A DNA stretch of 64,000 nt from NCBI GenBank assembly GCA_938084055.1, contig CALKDK010000007.1, forward strand, positions 1 through 64,000, read 5' to 3'. This document shows, in pieces, positions 8,899 to 18,224 of the stretch (positions are counted from its first letter, which is position 1; every line of letters starts with the position of its first letter). The DNA comes from an uncultured Luminiphilus sp. GTDB taxonomy: Bacteria > Pseudomonadota > Gammaproteobacteria > Pseudomonadales > Halieaceae. The notes beneath the pieces are model-generated. The model did not search any database, was not told the DNA's origin, and was given only the letters and a program-made list of their open reading frames with translations. The position numbers and the translations under genes were made by a program.

Positions 8899-9265
8899 GT
8901 CCAAACCCGGCCAGCTGGTCCGACACGCTGACCGTCTTGGCCGTGATGATCTCTCCCGTGTGCTGGGTAGCAACGGGCTCAATCAGAGCAAGGAGGCACT
9001 CGTTGTCACAGGTTGGGTTGTGCATGACCCCTCTGGGCACTATGTGCACGTCTCCGGTGACGAGATCCACGTGGGGTGCCCCTTCATACTCAATGCGAAG
9101 TTGGCCCTCCAGAATGAGAAACATCTCATCTTCCAAGTCGTGCTTGTGCCACGCCAGCTGACCCTTCACTTTAGCCACCTTGACGTATTGGTCGTTAACT
9201 TGCCCCACCACCCGCGGGTGCCAATACTTCGTCAGCTTACGGGCTTCTTCGAGAAGGTTCGTCAT
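8888..9265 (-). CDS. Cupin domain protein
   Basis: 125 residues forming a single cupin barrel. Cupin motif 1 is seen as AWHKHDLEDEMFLILEG (His40, His42, Glu45/47), and motif 2 as PRGVMHNP (His82). These residues normally bind a divalent metal. It could be an isomerase, dioxygenase or sensor; the substrate is unknown. The ATG at 9265 has GGGAG seven bases upstream. It overlaps the following membrane protein gene, so the two form a small operon. Confidence 0.83.
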   Translation of the reverse strand: MTNLLEEARKLTKYWHPRVVGQVNDQYVKVAKVKGQLAWHKHDLEDEMFLILEGQLRIEYEGAPHVDLVTGDVHIVPRGVMHNPTCDNECLLALIEPVATQHTGEIITAKTVSVSDQLAGFGREG

Positions 9266-9713
9266 TGCGTCTCCCACCGGGCAAAGAGGCCCACACTACC
9301 AATAAAATCGTCCGCTTCCTGCACTTCACATATCAATAAATTCACCCGCGCGTCGTCAAAGTAGATGGCAGCAAGCGGCTCATTTTCGAAAAGCAAGCGG
9401 GCCGTTCTCAAAAAGAATATGCCACCTTGCTGGGCCATCAAACCTCACAGAGGTGGCCGGTGGTATCGCAGCACCGATCCGCCCTGTGCGGCAGACCCGG
9501 CACAGGCACGGGTGGGCGCAGCGCAAGCCCTTCGTTGAGATATTGCCCGGCAGGCCAGCCGCTAGCAGGGCGAAGGGGTCGGCAATTTAAGCGGAGAACA
9601 GGGGTTATCCAACCCTACCCCCGCGCACTACACTAGCAGGCAGTGCAATAGCACTTGCCCGCATCTACCCGGCTTGAAGGACGCAGAGCAGTGCAACTAA
9701 TTTTGGGGGAAGC
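9266..9713. other. Intergenic region between divergent genes
   Basis: This holds the promoters of the cupin operon (minus) and the FAD oxidoreductase (plus). Near the right end GGGGGA at about 9703 is the ribosome binding site of the gene at 9714. No further gene, repeat or RNA was recognised. Confidence 0.45.
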
Positions 9714-11294
9714 ATGGAACATCATTTTGATGCCATCGTTATTGGCAGTGGACTGAATTCACTTGTATGCGCAGCGGTATTGGCCAAGGCGGGTAAGCGC
9801 GTTTGTTTGCTTGAGCGCGAAAGCACATTTGGGGGGTGCATCAAATCCGATAGCCAGAGTCTACCCGGCTTCATTTTTGACCTTATGTCTACCTCCCACG
9901 TCCAGTTCATTACGTCGCCCGCCTATGCCGAGCTCGCCGAAGACCTGCACGCCGCGGGTCTCGAGTACTGCACCAACGAGAACCCCGTAGGGGTCATCAC
10001 CCCGACCGGTCGTGCGCTGGTGCTCAATACCGACCAGGCCGAGAGTGCCCGACGCATTGCTGCAATTTCAACAGCCGATGCCGCCGTTTACCAGCGTATG
10101 CTCGGTGACTTCCAAGACCAGGCCGATGTGGTATTTGGCCTGCTCAGCACCGAACCCTGGTCGTGGTCTACGGCTAAAATCCTGTTCCGGACCCTCAGGG
10201 CCCGGGGGGTTATGGGCATGATCGGCCTCTTTGCCACCCTGCTCAAACCGACACGGACCGTGGTAGAAACCGAGATCGAATCTGAGGAGATGAAAGCTCT
10301 GCTAGCACCGGGCTGTCTGCACTGCGGGATGAGCCCGGGAGCGCCCCTCTCCAACCTGATGGGCAACCTCGTGACCCTGAGCCTCGCCCAGGCTGCGGAT
10401 CCACTGGTGAAAGGCGGTAGCGAAAACCTGGTCGAGTCCTTCACCACATTCCTTGAAGCCCGTGGTGCCACCCTGAAAACCCATGCCGATGTCTGTGAAA
10501 TCGAGAGCACTGGCGGCACCGCGACGGGCGTGCGACTGGCAAACGGTGACACCTTCAACGCCCACCATATCGTCGCCAACGTCACGCCTACCCAGCTTTA
10601 CCGGCGGCTGCTGCCCAGCCAGGATGTTCCCGAAAACGTCGCCCGGGAGACACAGGCCTATCGCTACGGGCGATCGTGCCTGATGATGCACCTGGCGCTG
10701 AAGGAAAAACCCGCCTGGGTAAATGACCAGATGTCCGATGTGGCCTTGCTCCACGTTACGTCGGGGCTTGAGTCGGTCCTGAGAGCGGTGTCCGAGGCCG
10801 AGCGGGGCCTGTTGCCGGCGGAACCCACGGTTTGTATTGTCCAGCCCTGTGCCGTGGACACCTCAAGGGCCCCGGATGGCCAATGGATTCTCTGGCTACA
10901 GCTGCTGGAGATGCCGACAGTAATCAAGGGCGACAGCCTGGGGCAAATAGCAGTTGAAGAGGGCGAGTGGACGGCGTCGGTCAAAGAGCAGGTTGGCAAC
11001 CGCATCCTGAGCTACCTGGAGCAGGTGATCCCCAATCTGGGCGAGGCGCTGATCTGGAAGCAGGTGCTGTCACCCACTGACCTTGAAGGCATGAACATTA
11101 ACCTGGTGGGTGGCGACCCGTACTCGGGAGACTGCGCCATCAACCAGCAACTCTTTTTCCGCCCATTGCCCAGCGTGAAAAACCACAAAACACCCCTTAA
11201 GAACCTGTACCAGATTGGCGCATCCACCCACCCCGGACCTGGCCTCTCAGGCATGTCCGGGTTTATGGTCGCCAACGAGCTTTGCAAATCCTGA
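9714..11294 (+). CDS. Phytoene-desaturase-like FAD-dependent oxidoreductase
   Basis: 526 residues of the CrtI/PYROXD2-like superfamily. The N-terminal dinucleotide motif IGSGLNSLVCAAVLAKAG (residues 10-27) is followed by the acidic strand end LLERE. The C-terminal FAD motif is GASTHPGPGLSGMSGF (about 504-519). Members catalyse desaturation or oxidation of lipophilic substrates; no carotenoid gene is nearby, so a pigment role is not supported. ATG at 9714 with GGGGGA upstream. A second, more PYROXD2-like relative is at 27129-28739. Confidence 0.83.
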   Translation: MEHHFDAIVIGSGLNSLVCAAVLAKAGKRVCLLERESTFGGCIKSDSQSLPGFIFDLMSTSHVQFITSPAYAELAEDLHAAGLEYCTNENPVGVITPTGRALVLNTDQAESARRIAAISTADAAVYQRMLGDFQDQADVVFGLLSTEPWSWSTAKILFRTLRARGVMGMIGLFATLLKPTRTVVETEIESEEMKALLAPGCLHCGMSPGAPLSNLMGNLVTLSLAQAADPLVKGGSENLVESFTTFLEARGATLKTHADVCEIESTGGTATGVRLANGDTFNAHHIVANVTPTQLYRRLLPSQDVPENVARETQAYRYGRSCLMMHLALKEKPAWVNDQMSDVALLHVTSGLESVLRAVSEAERGLLPAEPTVCIVQPCAVDTSRAPDGQWILWLQLLEMPTVIKGDSLGQIAVEEGEWTASVKEQVGNRILSYLEQVIPNLGEALIWKQVLSPTDLEGMNINLVGGDPYSGDCAINQQLFFRPLPSVKNHKTPLKNLYQIGASTHPGPGLSGMSGFMVANELCKS

Positions 11295-11389
11295 ACCCAA
11301 CCGCCCTGCCGCACGAAATGAGGCACGGACGTAACCAGTGGTTACCGACAGCTTGCCGTCCGGATCTGAACAAGCGGATCGGTATGACA

Positions 11390-11423
11390 GCCAGTCGGCG
11401 CCTCGACCGGCTGGCGATCTTTA
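11390..11423 (+). terminator. Possible hairpin terminator between convergent genes
   Basis: A 9-bp stem (GCCAGTCGG / CCGGCTGGC, one G-T pair) with an 8-base loop is followed by GATCTTTA. It lies 96 bases past the FAD oxidoreductase gene and touches the stop codon of the TrpB2-like gene. The T tract is weak. Confidence 0.35.
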
Positions 11424-12803
11424 GCCTACGGCAATATCGGGAATAGACGCCATGCCCCGGGCCAGCTCTTCCTCGGTCAAATCGACATCCTCAAAGCCCT
11501 CGTGGATAAATGTCTCGTAGGCCGCCAGATCGAGGTGACCGTGGCCACACAGCGCCGTCAATATCGTTTTCGACTCACCGCTCTCGCGGCAGGCGATGGC
11601 CTCACGGACTGCCGCGGCAATCGCATGGGTGGGCTCTGGGGCGGGCACGATACCCTCTGCCTTGGCGAACTCGATGGCCCTGGTAAAGCACTCCCGCTGG
11701 GGTATGGAGATTGCCTCGACCAGGCCCAGCTCATACAGATGGGAAACCAGCGGGGCCATACCGTGATAACGCAGCCCGCCGGCATGGATGGGCTCTGGAA
11801 TGAAGCCGTTGCCCAGGGTGTGCATTTTCATCAATGGGGTCAGACCTGCAGAGTCGCCAAAGTCATAACGGTACTGGCCCTTGGTCAGGGTCGGACAGGC
11901 CGCAGGCTCCACACAACGAATAACGGGATCCATCTTTCCCGCCAGTTTTTCCCGCAAGAACGGGAAGGCCAGGCCACCGAAGTTGGACCCCCCACCGGTA
12001 CAGCCCACCAGGATGTCCGGCTGCTCCCCCACCTTCGCCATCTGCAACAGGGCTTCCTCGCCAATCACGGTCTGATGCAGCAGCACATGATTGAGCACGC
12101 TGCCCAGGGCGTAACGGGCCCCCGGGTCCGCCACCGCCTTCTCAACCGCCTCGGCAATGGCAATGCCCAGAGACCCCGGGTGATCCGGGTCCTCCGCCAG
12201 CAGTTTGCGACCGAACTCAGTCTCACTGGATGGGCTTGAGAACACCTTGCCCCCCCAGACCTCCATCATGGTGCGTCGGTAGGGTTTGGATCGGTAAGAT
12301 GCACCCACCTGCCAGATCTCACAGTCAATTCCGAACTGGGCGCAGGCAAAGGCCAAAGACGAGCCCCACTGCCCCGCCCCGGTTTCAGTAGTCAGGCGCT
12401 TGATCCCCTCCCGGGCGTTGTAGAACACCTGGGGTACCGCGGTGTTTGGCTTGTGGGATCCGGCTGGACTGACCCCCTCGTACTTGTAGAAAATCTTGGC
12501 GGGCGTATCGAGCAGTTTCTCTAAGCGCCGGGCACGAAACAGCGGCGTGGGTCGCCACAATCGATAGATATCCAGTACTTCACCTGGGATATCAATGTAG
12601 CTGTCCGTACTCATTTCCTGGGCAATTAGCGCCTCGGGAAACAGGGCTGCAAAATCCTCTGCGGCGGCCGGTTGCAGGGTGCCCGGGTGTAAAGGCGGTG
12701 GCGGCGGCGCGGGCAGGTCGGGGATAACGTTGTACCACTGAGTGGGTTGCTCATCTTCGCTGAGCAATATTTTTATGTAGTCGGCCACCGTTTGTCTCTC
12801 CAT
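11421..12803 (-). CDS. TrpB2-type PLP-dependent tryptophan synthase beta chain-like protein
   Basis: 460 residues, longer than standard TrpB (about 400) and of the TrpB2 type, which condenses indole with serine. The PLP lysine is in SPAGSHKPNTA (Lys118). ETGAGQWG provides the catalytic region, and the glycine-rich phosphate loop is GCTGGGSNFGG. TrpB2 proteins often act without TrpA; no trpA is near. A proline-rich stretch occurs at residues 31-40. ATG at 12803 is chosen because the 150-codon extension upstream is arginine-rich and not protein-like. It diverges from a LysE-family exporter. Whether it makes tryptophan or a variant amino acid is open. Confidence 0.87.
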   Translation of the reverse strand: MERQTVADYIKILLSEDEQPTQWYNVIPDLPAPPPPPLHPGTLQPAAAEDFAALFPEALIAQEMSTDSYIDIPGEVLDIYRLWRPTPLFRARRLEKLLDTPAKIFYKYEGVSPAGSHKPNTAVPQVFYNAREGIKRLTTETGAGQWGSSLAFACAQFGIDCEIWQVGASYRSKPYRRTMMEVWGGKVFSSPSSETEFGRKLLAEDPDHPGSLGIAIAEAVEKAVADPGARYALGSVLNHVLLHQTVIGEEALLQMAKVGEQPDILVGCTGGGSNFGGLAFPFLREKLAGKMDPVIRCVEPAACPTLTKGQYRYDFGDSAGLTPLMKMHTLGNGFIPEPIHAGGLRYHGMAPLVSHLYELGLVEAISIPQRECFTRAIEFAKAEGIVPAPEPTHAIAAAVREAIACRESGESKTILTALCGHGHLDLAAYETFIHEGFEDVDLTEEELARGMASIPDIAVG

Positions 12804-13435
12804 TGATACTGTCGTCTGGGAGGGTAACCCATCCCGCGGCTCCACTTCAGCACCTATCCAGTCGCTGTCCTCCAAAACCACAGGATGCCACCGAGCCCGG
12901 TATTGTGGGCCGGATCGGGAATTGATCGGGCACCGCAGACAGCATGTCCATGCTGGACGTCTAAACCGCCGTAACCCCGGCCCTCGAGACCTCGTCTGAC
13001 AGCACGTGGTAGTCGGGCAGCACCCGGGTCCACGCCGGGTGTCACCCGGAACGCTGGACCGCAGACCATCTCGCCAGCGGATAGGAGAATTTAACCGTCG
13101 CCCGGTTTTCCTCCAAGGAACCGGGGCACAGCCTCGCTGCTGCCATCGGGGGTTACCGCATCGACCTGGCACTCGCACGCCCCATGTTGCGCGACACGCT
13201 GGGGTCGGGCCTATACTGCCGTGTTCCGCTGCCGACACGGGCTGCTGCTGAAGCTGCATCGGCGTGGGCTGGGGCTACACCCTGGGTTGTGCCACCATGA
13301 TCTGCCCCTGACCGGCATATCCCTTGCTCCTGCCGAGCGGCACAACAGCCCAGTGGCATTCGCGGGCATAGCGACTGCCCTGCGTGGCGGTCAGCTGCCA
13401 GTCAGGTGGCCTTACGCTGGAGGCAAACAAAATCA
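12804..13435. other. Long intergenic region between trpB2-like and lysE-like genes
   Basis: 632 bases with the divergent promoters of both genes. All open frames here translate to arginine-, proline- and cysteine-rich sequence without motifs. I looked for a leader peptide with tryptophan codons and found none convincing. Confidence 0.45.
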
Positions 13436-14020
13436 ATGGATAACCTCGACCTGCTACTGCCACTGTGGGGTTTTATCGTCGTCATGGTCGCCACCCCAGG
13501 CCCGGCGAATTTATTGCTCATGTCCGCCGGAGCACAGCAGGGATTTCTGCGCACGCTGCCCTTCATTGGCGGCCTGATGGTCGGCAAACTGCTGTTGAAT
13601 TTGGCCCTGGCGCTGGGCCTGGTCCAACTGCTGCCCGAAGGCTCTGTGCTCAGGGTCGTTTTTATTGTGCTCTCCGCGGGCTACATGGCGTACCTGGCAC
13701 TGCGGAACTGGACCCCCAGCGCCATCGCCCGTGAGCCAAGCCGCTTCAGCTTTCTCGCAGGCACCATTGTGCATCCACTGAGCCCGAAAACATGGATGAT
13801 GGCGACCCTGGCCCTGTCATCCTTTGCCAGTGGCTTCGACACCGCCGGGGAACGACTGCTCATCGTCCCCCTCAGCTTCCTGATCGCCCAGATGATCTTC
13901 CATTCACTCTGGTGCCTGACAGGGGCTGCACTCAGTCGTGTCTTTCAGCAGAGCCTGATACTGCACCGGGCCCTGATTGTCCTGACGCTGGCGGTGATTC
14001 TCTGGGCGGTCCTGGGCTAG
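13436..14020 (+). CDS. LysE/RhtB family amino-acid exporter
   Basis: 194 residues with about six membrane helices. The family signature near the start is VMVATPGPANLLLMSAGAQQG. Members export amino acids such as lysine, threonine or homoserine. ATG at 13436 is preferred because it begins the conserved first helix; TGGAGG lies about 12 bases upstream. It is divergent from the TrpB2-like gene, which makes export of an aromatic or related amino acid imaginable but unproven. Confidence 0.85.
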   Translation: MDNLDLLLPLWGFIVVMVATPGPANLLLMSAGAQQGFLRTLPFIGGLMVGKLLLNLALALGLVQLLPEGSVLRVVFIVLSAGYMAYLALRNWTPSAIAREPSRFSFLAGTIVHPLSPKTWMMATLALSSFASGFDTAGERLLIVPLSFLIAQMIFHSLWCLTGAALSRVFQQSLILHRALIVLTLAVILWAVLG

Positions 14021-14066
14021 CGACCGCCGGACGAGCGATAGCGTAATCGCGACTGGGCCCCGGTCG

Positions 14067-15179
14067 TCATGCCAGCTTGAGCAGCATCTCCTTTTCGTAG
14101 GGGCGCAACGCGGCCACGCCCCCGGCCTGTACTTTGTTGGCCCAGTCCGGGTTGGCAATTAGCGCCCGCCCCACTGCCGCCAGATCAAACTCACCCCGCT
14201 CCAGTGACGCCAGCAGTTTGTCGATGCTCGCAATGCCGCCACCGCTGAAAAAACCCTCTCCTGGCTCAGGAATAAAATCCTTGTCCAGGCTGATACTGCC
14301 CACGGTAATGGTCGGCATGCCACTGAGCTTTCTGGTCCACCCCGCGAGGTTCAGGTCGCTGCCTTCGAATTCCGGCTCCCAGAAGCGTCGCTGGGAGCAG
14401 TGGAAAAGATCGACCCCGGCAGCCACCAGAGGTGTCAGGAATGCCTCCAGTGCTTCGGGGGAATCTGCCAGCCGGGCAGTGAAGTCCTGCTGCTTCCACT
14501 GGGAGTAGCGCAGGATAATCGGGAAATCGGGCCCTACCCGCTTGCGGCTCGCCCTGACAATTTCAGCGACAAATTCGCCCCTTTGCGCCGGCGTTCCCCC
14601 CCAACGATCCTGCCGGATATTGGTGCCACCCCAGAAAAACTGGTCCAGCAGGTAACCGTGTGCACCATGCAATTCGATCGCATCAAAGCCAAGTTCCTGT
14701 GCGGCTCCGGCACCCTGGACAAAAGCATCAATGGCATTCTGGATCTCCGCGTCCGACATGGCGTGACGGTTGTGTTTACCCGGCACATTCATTCCCGACG
14801 GCGTATGCCCCGGTGTGTCCCCCTCCTTGAGCCTGAGATCCCCGGATCCGCGCATACCACCGCAGTGCCAAAGCTGGGGCGCTATTTTGCCCCCCGCTGC
14901 ATGAACCGCTGCCGCGACCTGGGCCCAGCCATCCAGAGCCGATCCGTGAAAAAAAGGTACATTGAGATAGCCCTCAGCAGCCTCAACGCCCGGGTGGGTG
15001 CCCTCGGTAATGATCAAACCCACGCCGCCCTCGGCACGCTTTCGGTAGTAGTCGACGACATCTGCGCCAGGAATGTGGTCCGGGCACATGTTGCGGGTCA
15101 TAGGCGCCATCACCACGCGATTTTTCAGGGTGAGGTTGGGTGATTCAAAAGGTCGAAAAAGAACATCCGTCGAAATCAC
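14067..15179 (-). CDS. NADH:flavin oxidoreductase, Old Yellow Enzyme family
   Basis: 370 residues forming a TIM barrel that binds FMN. Family marks are NRVVMAPMTRN near the N-terminus, ELHGAHGYLLDQFFWGGTN (active-site His/His or His/Asn region) and RQDRWGGTPAQR. Such enzymes reduce activated C=C bonds. The start is GTG at 15179. It follows LysE convergently with only 46 bases between. The physiological substrate is unknown. A second OYE-like gene is at 57909-59186. Confidence 0.87.
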   Translation of the reverse strand: MISTDVLFRPFESPNLTLKNRVVMAPMTRNMCPDHIPGADVVDYYRKRAEGGVGLIITEGTHPGVEAAEGYLNVPFFHGSALDGWAQVAAAVHAAGGKIAPQLWHCGGMRGSGDLRLKEGDTPGHTPSGMNVPGKHNRHAMSDAEIQNAIDAFVQGAGAAQELGFDAIELHGAHGYLLDQFFWGGTNIRQDRWGGTPAQRGEFVAEIVRASRKRVGPDFPIILRYSQWKQQDFTARLADSPEALEAFLTPLVAAGVDLFHCSQRRFWEPEFEGSDLNLAGWTRKLSGMPTITVGSISLDKDFIPEPGEGFFSGGGIASIDKLLASLERGEFDLAAVGRALIANPDWANKVQAGGVAALRPYEKEMLLKLA

Positions 15180-15518
15180 AAATTTACTCCAGGGTCATTG
15201 AAAATGAATTGGGGCACTCCACCTTTCTCGGTCGGTCCCCCAACACGGACATGCCACTGCCCTACCGCATGCTATGGGAGCAAGGCGAGGGGTCCCGTGG
15301 CCCGGGATTGGACGTGCTAACCCTACCAGATCACGGGGCGCCAACTGGGCGGAAATAGCCGTTTTAGCAAAGAGCCCCGCCCTCCGGGCCCGCAAACACA
15401 CCGGCTACACCAGAGCGATCCGTACCCCGTGCCCCGGGGACGTCCCGCGCCCGGGGGCTACCCAACCCGGTAGTTCGGTAATGAGCGACGTCAGGGACGT
15501 TGCCATGCGGTAGCGGCT
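15180..15518. other. Intergenic region, nothing recognised
   Basis: 339 bases between two minus-strand genes, so it should carry the OYE promoter. The open frames are not protein-like. No hairpin with a T tract was seen. Confidence 0.4.
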
Positions 15519-16241
15519 TTACAGGGTTGCAATCGTTGCCCTGCCGTTGACAAACCGGACGTAGGGCGCCGGCGTCCTCAACTGCTCTTCACGGTCGTAT
15601 TGCAACCGCTCACCAACCATATCGATAATCCAGCGCGTGATCGTGGGTAAGTCCAATGCCTTTGTTTCCTCGAGAGTCAGCCAGTGCAGGTCCAGAAGTT
15701 CACCACTGGCCCTGCCCATCTCATCGGGGTCTGAGTGAATAAATTCATCGTGCACCATAAAAAAACGGGTATCAAAACGACGCGTGCGGTAAGCGGGCGT
15801 GACAGCCCGGGCAATGAAATCCATCTTATCCAGTGGGGGCTCGACCCCGTGATCAAAGTAACTTTGCCAGACCGGATTACTGGTATGCAGTCGATTCTCG
15901 GTCCTGCGGCCAATGATCAGCCCTGTCTCCTCGAAAGTCTCCCGAATAGCGGCGAGCGCCAGTCCACGAAGTTTATTTTCCGACACGCTGGCCCGGGTGC
16001 TTTCAGTCAGGCGCCGCATAACGGGCGTGCTGAGATCCCTGGGCACCCGCAGGCGCTGGTCTATGAGGTCAAGACGGCCTCCCGGGAAAACAAATTTATT
16101 GGGCATGAAGCGGTGGCTCGCAGCACGCTTGCCCATCAGAACCCTGGGCTCCTGCTCCTGCCGAACAATAATGAGCGTAGCAGCCTCTCTGGGACGCACC
16201 GCGGGCAGGCCACGGTCCCGATATTCCCCCCCGTCAGCCAC
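15519..16241 (-). CDS. NUDIX hydrolase
   Basis: 240 residues. The Nudix catalytic helix is RETFEETGLI at residues 100-109, preceded by FPGG at 52-55. The insertion of about 35 residues between the FPGG and the helix is typical of the NUDT19/CoA-diphosphatase-like group rather than MutT. It may hydrolyse CoA derivatives or other nucleoside diphosphate compounds. It lies 35 bases downstream of trmL on the same strand and could share its transcript. Confidence 0.83.
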   Translation of the reverse strand: MADGGEYRDRGLPAVRPREAATLIIVRQEQEPRVLMGKRAASHRFMPNKFVFPGGRLDLIDQRLRVPRDLSTPVMRRLTESTRASVSENKLRGLALAAIRETFEETGLIIGRRTENRLHTSNPVWQSYFDHGVEPPLDKMDFIARAVTPAYRTRRFDTRFFMVHDEFIHSDPDEMGRASGELLDLHWLTLEETKALDLPTITRWIIDMVGERLQYDREEQLRTPAPYVRFVNGRATIATL

Positions 16242-16276
16242 TCAGACCAGCTCCCAATCGCAGGCGGGCTGCATCA

Positions 16277-16753
16277 TCATATCGCCCCCCCATAGCCCAC
16301 CTGTCCCCAAGCCTCATAGACCACGACAGAAACTGCGTTGGCCAGATTCAAACTGCGGCGGTCAGGCAGCATGGGTAGCCTTAAAACGCAATCCGCCTGC
16401 ACATCATCCAACACCTCCTGCGGCAGACCCGTGGTCTCAGAACCAAACAATAATGTGTCCCCGGCAAGAAACTCAAAATCAGAATGAAAACGGCAGCCCG
16501 AGGTCTCCACCGCCACCAGTCGACGATCGGGGTGCGCATGGCGGTAGGCGGCTAGCGTCTCCCATTCCGCCACGTTGGCATACTCGTGATAATCAAGACC
16601 TGCCCGACGCAGCCTGGCGTCATCCATCATAAACCCCATGGGTCTGATAAGGTGCAGATAGGCGCCGGTATTGGCGCACAGGCGGATAATGCTACCCGTA
16701 TTTTGCGGAATTTCTGGTTGATGCAGCACAATATGAAAATGTTTTGCCGTCAT
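16277..16753 (-). CDS. trmL: tRNA (cytidine(34)-2'-O)-methyltransferase TrmL
   Basis: 158 residues, the same size as E. coli TrmL (157). It has the SPOUT knot motifs: PEIPQNTGSIIRLCANTG near the start, LLFGSETTGLP in the middle and PDRRSLNLANAVSVVVYEAW at the end. It methylates the wobble nucleotide of certain leucine tRNAs. The open frame extends 61 codons upstream, but ATG at 16753 matches the family start. It is divergent from the YciI gene. Confidence 0.92.
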   Translation of the reverse strand: MTAKHFHIVLHQPEIPQNTGSIIRLCANTGAYLHLIRPMGFMMDDARLRRAGLDYHEYANVAEWETLAAYRHAHPDRRLVAVETSGCRFHSDFEFLAGDTLLFGSETTGLPQEVLDDVQADCVLRLPMLPDRRSLNLANAVSVVVYEAWGQVGYGGAI

Positions 16754-16834
16754 TGAGTACCTGCCGGAATGAAGATGGGCGCCCCTGCCCAATGAGCGGC
16801 TCAGAATCACCCTGTTAAACCCGAGGACACCACC

Positions 16835-17113
16835 ATGCACTTTGTCATCGATTGCCTGGACAAGCACGATCACCTCGCCGTCAGGCTCGCAAACCGCGAG
16901 GCTCACCTGGTTTACCTGAAAGACTTCGAGGCGCAACTTATCATGGCTGGTCCGTTTTTGGACGGAGAAAACAGCATGATAGGGTCCATGCTGATCATGG
17001 AGTTCCCGTCCCTATCAGCAGCCCAGGCCTTCTGCGACGACGATCCCTATGTTCAGGCCGGTTTGTTCGAACGCGTTCGAATCAGGCCCTGGCGGAAAGT
17101 GCTGCCAAAATAA
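16835..17113 (+). CDS. YciI family protein
   Basis: 92 residues of the small YCII-related fold. Visible landmarks are LVYLKDFEAQLIMAGPFLD and the C-terminal region with DDDPYVQAGLFERVRIRPW, where the conserved His-Asp pair of the family would lie. The function is unknown; distant relatives are chlorodienelactone-type hydrolases. GAGGA precedes ATG at 16835. Confidence 0.83.
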   Translation: MHFVIDCLDKHDHLAVRLANREAHLVYLKDFEAQLIMAGPFLDGENSMIGSMLIMEFPSLSAAQAFCDDDPYVQAGLFERVRIRPWRKVLPK

Positions 17114-17546
17114 GTCTTCGGTCGGCGGGTCCAGCCCGCCGCCAAAAATAGGCATCGATAACGCGCCTTAGCCAGCCACCCTGCACAATCCAGCGGCGTT
17201 TTTACGATCCGTCAGGCCCCAGCCAACACGGCACAATGACCGACCTTTAGGGTAGCGCAGTCCCTGGCAATTCGTGCGATAATCCGCCCCGGTTCTGTTT
17301 GCAACGCAGAGAGCCAACCCGAAGACCGCCACGCTACCAAACGCCCTGCCCCTCTCTGACGGGCCAGTCGGTGAACCCGCAGAACGGTCATCATTGCGAA
17401 AATCTGGTGCACTCCCACGAGTGCTACCTACTGAATTCAGGTCGGGCGTAGACGCTGTAGTTCTACACTCCCCGCCCCTACAACCCAAGGACCGGTGCAC
17501 TGCCCCGCGCGGCGTCTCTGGCATACGAAGAGAGTAACGACACTAC
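17114..17546. other. Intergenic region with one strong inverted repeat
   Basis: 433 bases between YciI and the coiled-coil gene. It contains a perfect 7-bp inverted repeat (CGGCGGG, 5-base loop, CCCGCCG) at 17123-17141, ten bases after the YciI stop. No T tract follows on the plus strand, so it is at best an imperfect terminator or a processing hairpin. The rest shows nothing recognisable. Confidence 0.5.
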
Positions 17547-18113
17547 ATGCTGACACTGAACAAACTTGAAAAACTCATGGAACTGGAAGCCAAGCTGCGC
17601 GACGAATACACGGAGCAGCTTGAAGGCAAAGACCGACAGATTGCCGAACTGACCGGACAAAGAGATTCCCTGAACACCCGAGTTGATGAACTTCAGGCAA
17701 CCATCAACACCCAGCTGGAAACGATAGCCAACCTGTCCGGGAAAGCCACCGACACCAAAGCGGTAGAGAATCGAAACCGTGAGCTACACAATCGCGCAGA
17801 AAATATGAAAGAGGAAGTTGCCAGTGTAAAGGCGCGACTGAAAACCCTGCAGAAAGATCTCGCAGCGGAACGCGCTGAACTCGCCACACTCAAAAAATTC
17901 GATCCCGAGCGTCTGCGCAAGAACCTGGACGCAAACAAAAAGAAGCTCGCGGAGAAGACCAAGGCGGCGGAAACCCTGCAGAAATCCTATAACCAGTCCA
18001 AGGCCGAAAATGCCCGGCTGGAACAGCGGGTCAAGGAGCTTGAAGCAGAACAGGCGGGAGCAGAGAGTGATGGCGACTCCCAGGAGGATACGGGAAGCCA
18101 GGCGGCCGCTTAA
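17547..18113 (+). CDS. Coiled-coil protein of unknown function
   Basis: 188 residues, almost wholly predicted coiled coil from residue 5 to about 168 by its heptad-like Leu/Ala spacing and dense Glu/Lys/Arg. There are no cysteines and no membrane segment. The C-terminal 20 residues are acidic and disordered-looking (GAESDGDSQEDTGSQ). I recognise no family; it could be a structural, chromosome- or cell-division-associated protein, but nothing in the context decides this. ATG at 17547 with GAGAG upstream. Confidence 0.75.
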   Translation: MLTLNKLEKLMELEAKLRDEYTEQLEGKDRQIAELTGQRDSLNTRVDELQATINTQLETIANLSGKATDTKAVENRNRELHNRAENMKEEVASVKARLKTLQKDLAAERAELATLKKFDPERLRKNLDANKKKLAEKTKAAETLQKSYNQSKAENARLEQRVKELEAEQAGAESDGDSQEDTGSQAAA

Positions 18114-18224
18114 AGGCGGCTGCCCCGGGACACCCGTAACGCGTGCACCCCAGGCGTATGACCTGTAAACCCGAAGGCGATCGGTAGCTCGATACACCCG
18201 GGCCATAACGCTCCAAGCCGGCGC

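Noticed and set aside
9714-11294. Carotenoid biosynthesis gene
   Set aside because: No crtB, crtE or other pigment gene is near; the phytoene-desaturase-like fold is shared by many unrelated oxidases.
12804-13259. 150-codon N-terminal extension of the TrpB2 frame
   Set aside because: Its translation is rich in Arg, Pro and Cys and lacks any TrpB feature.
17080-17092. GTTCGAATC as a tRNA T-arm
   Set aside because: It lies inside the YciI gene and no acceptor or anticodon stems surround it.
17123-17141. Strong inverted repeat after YciI as a rho-independent terminator
   Set aside because: It is followed by CCAAAAATA on the plus strand, with no T tract.
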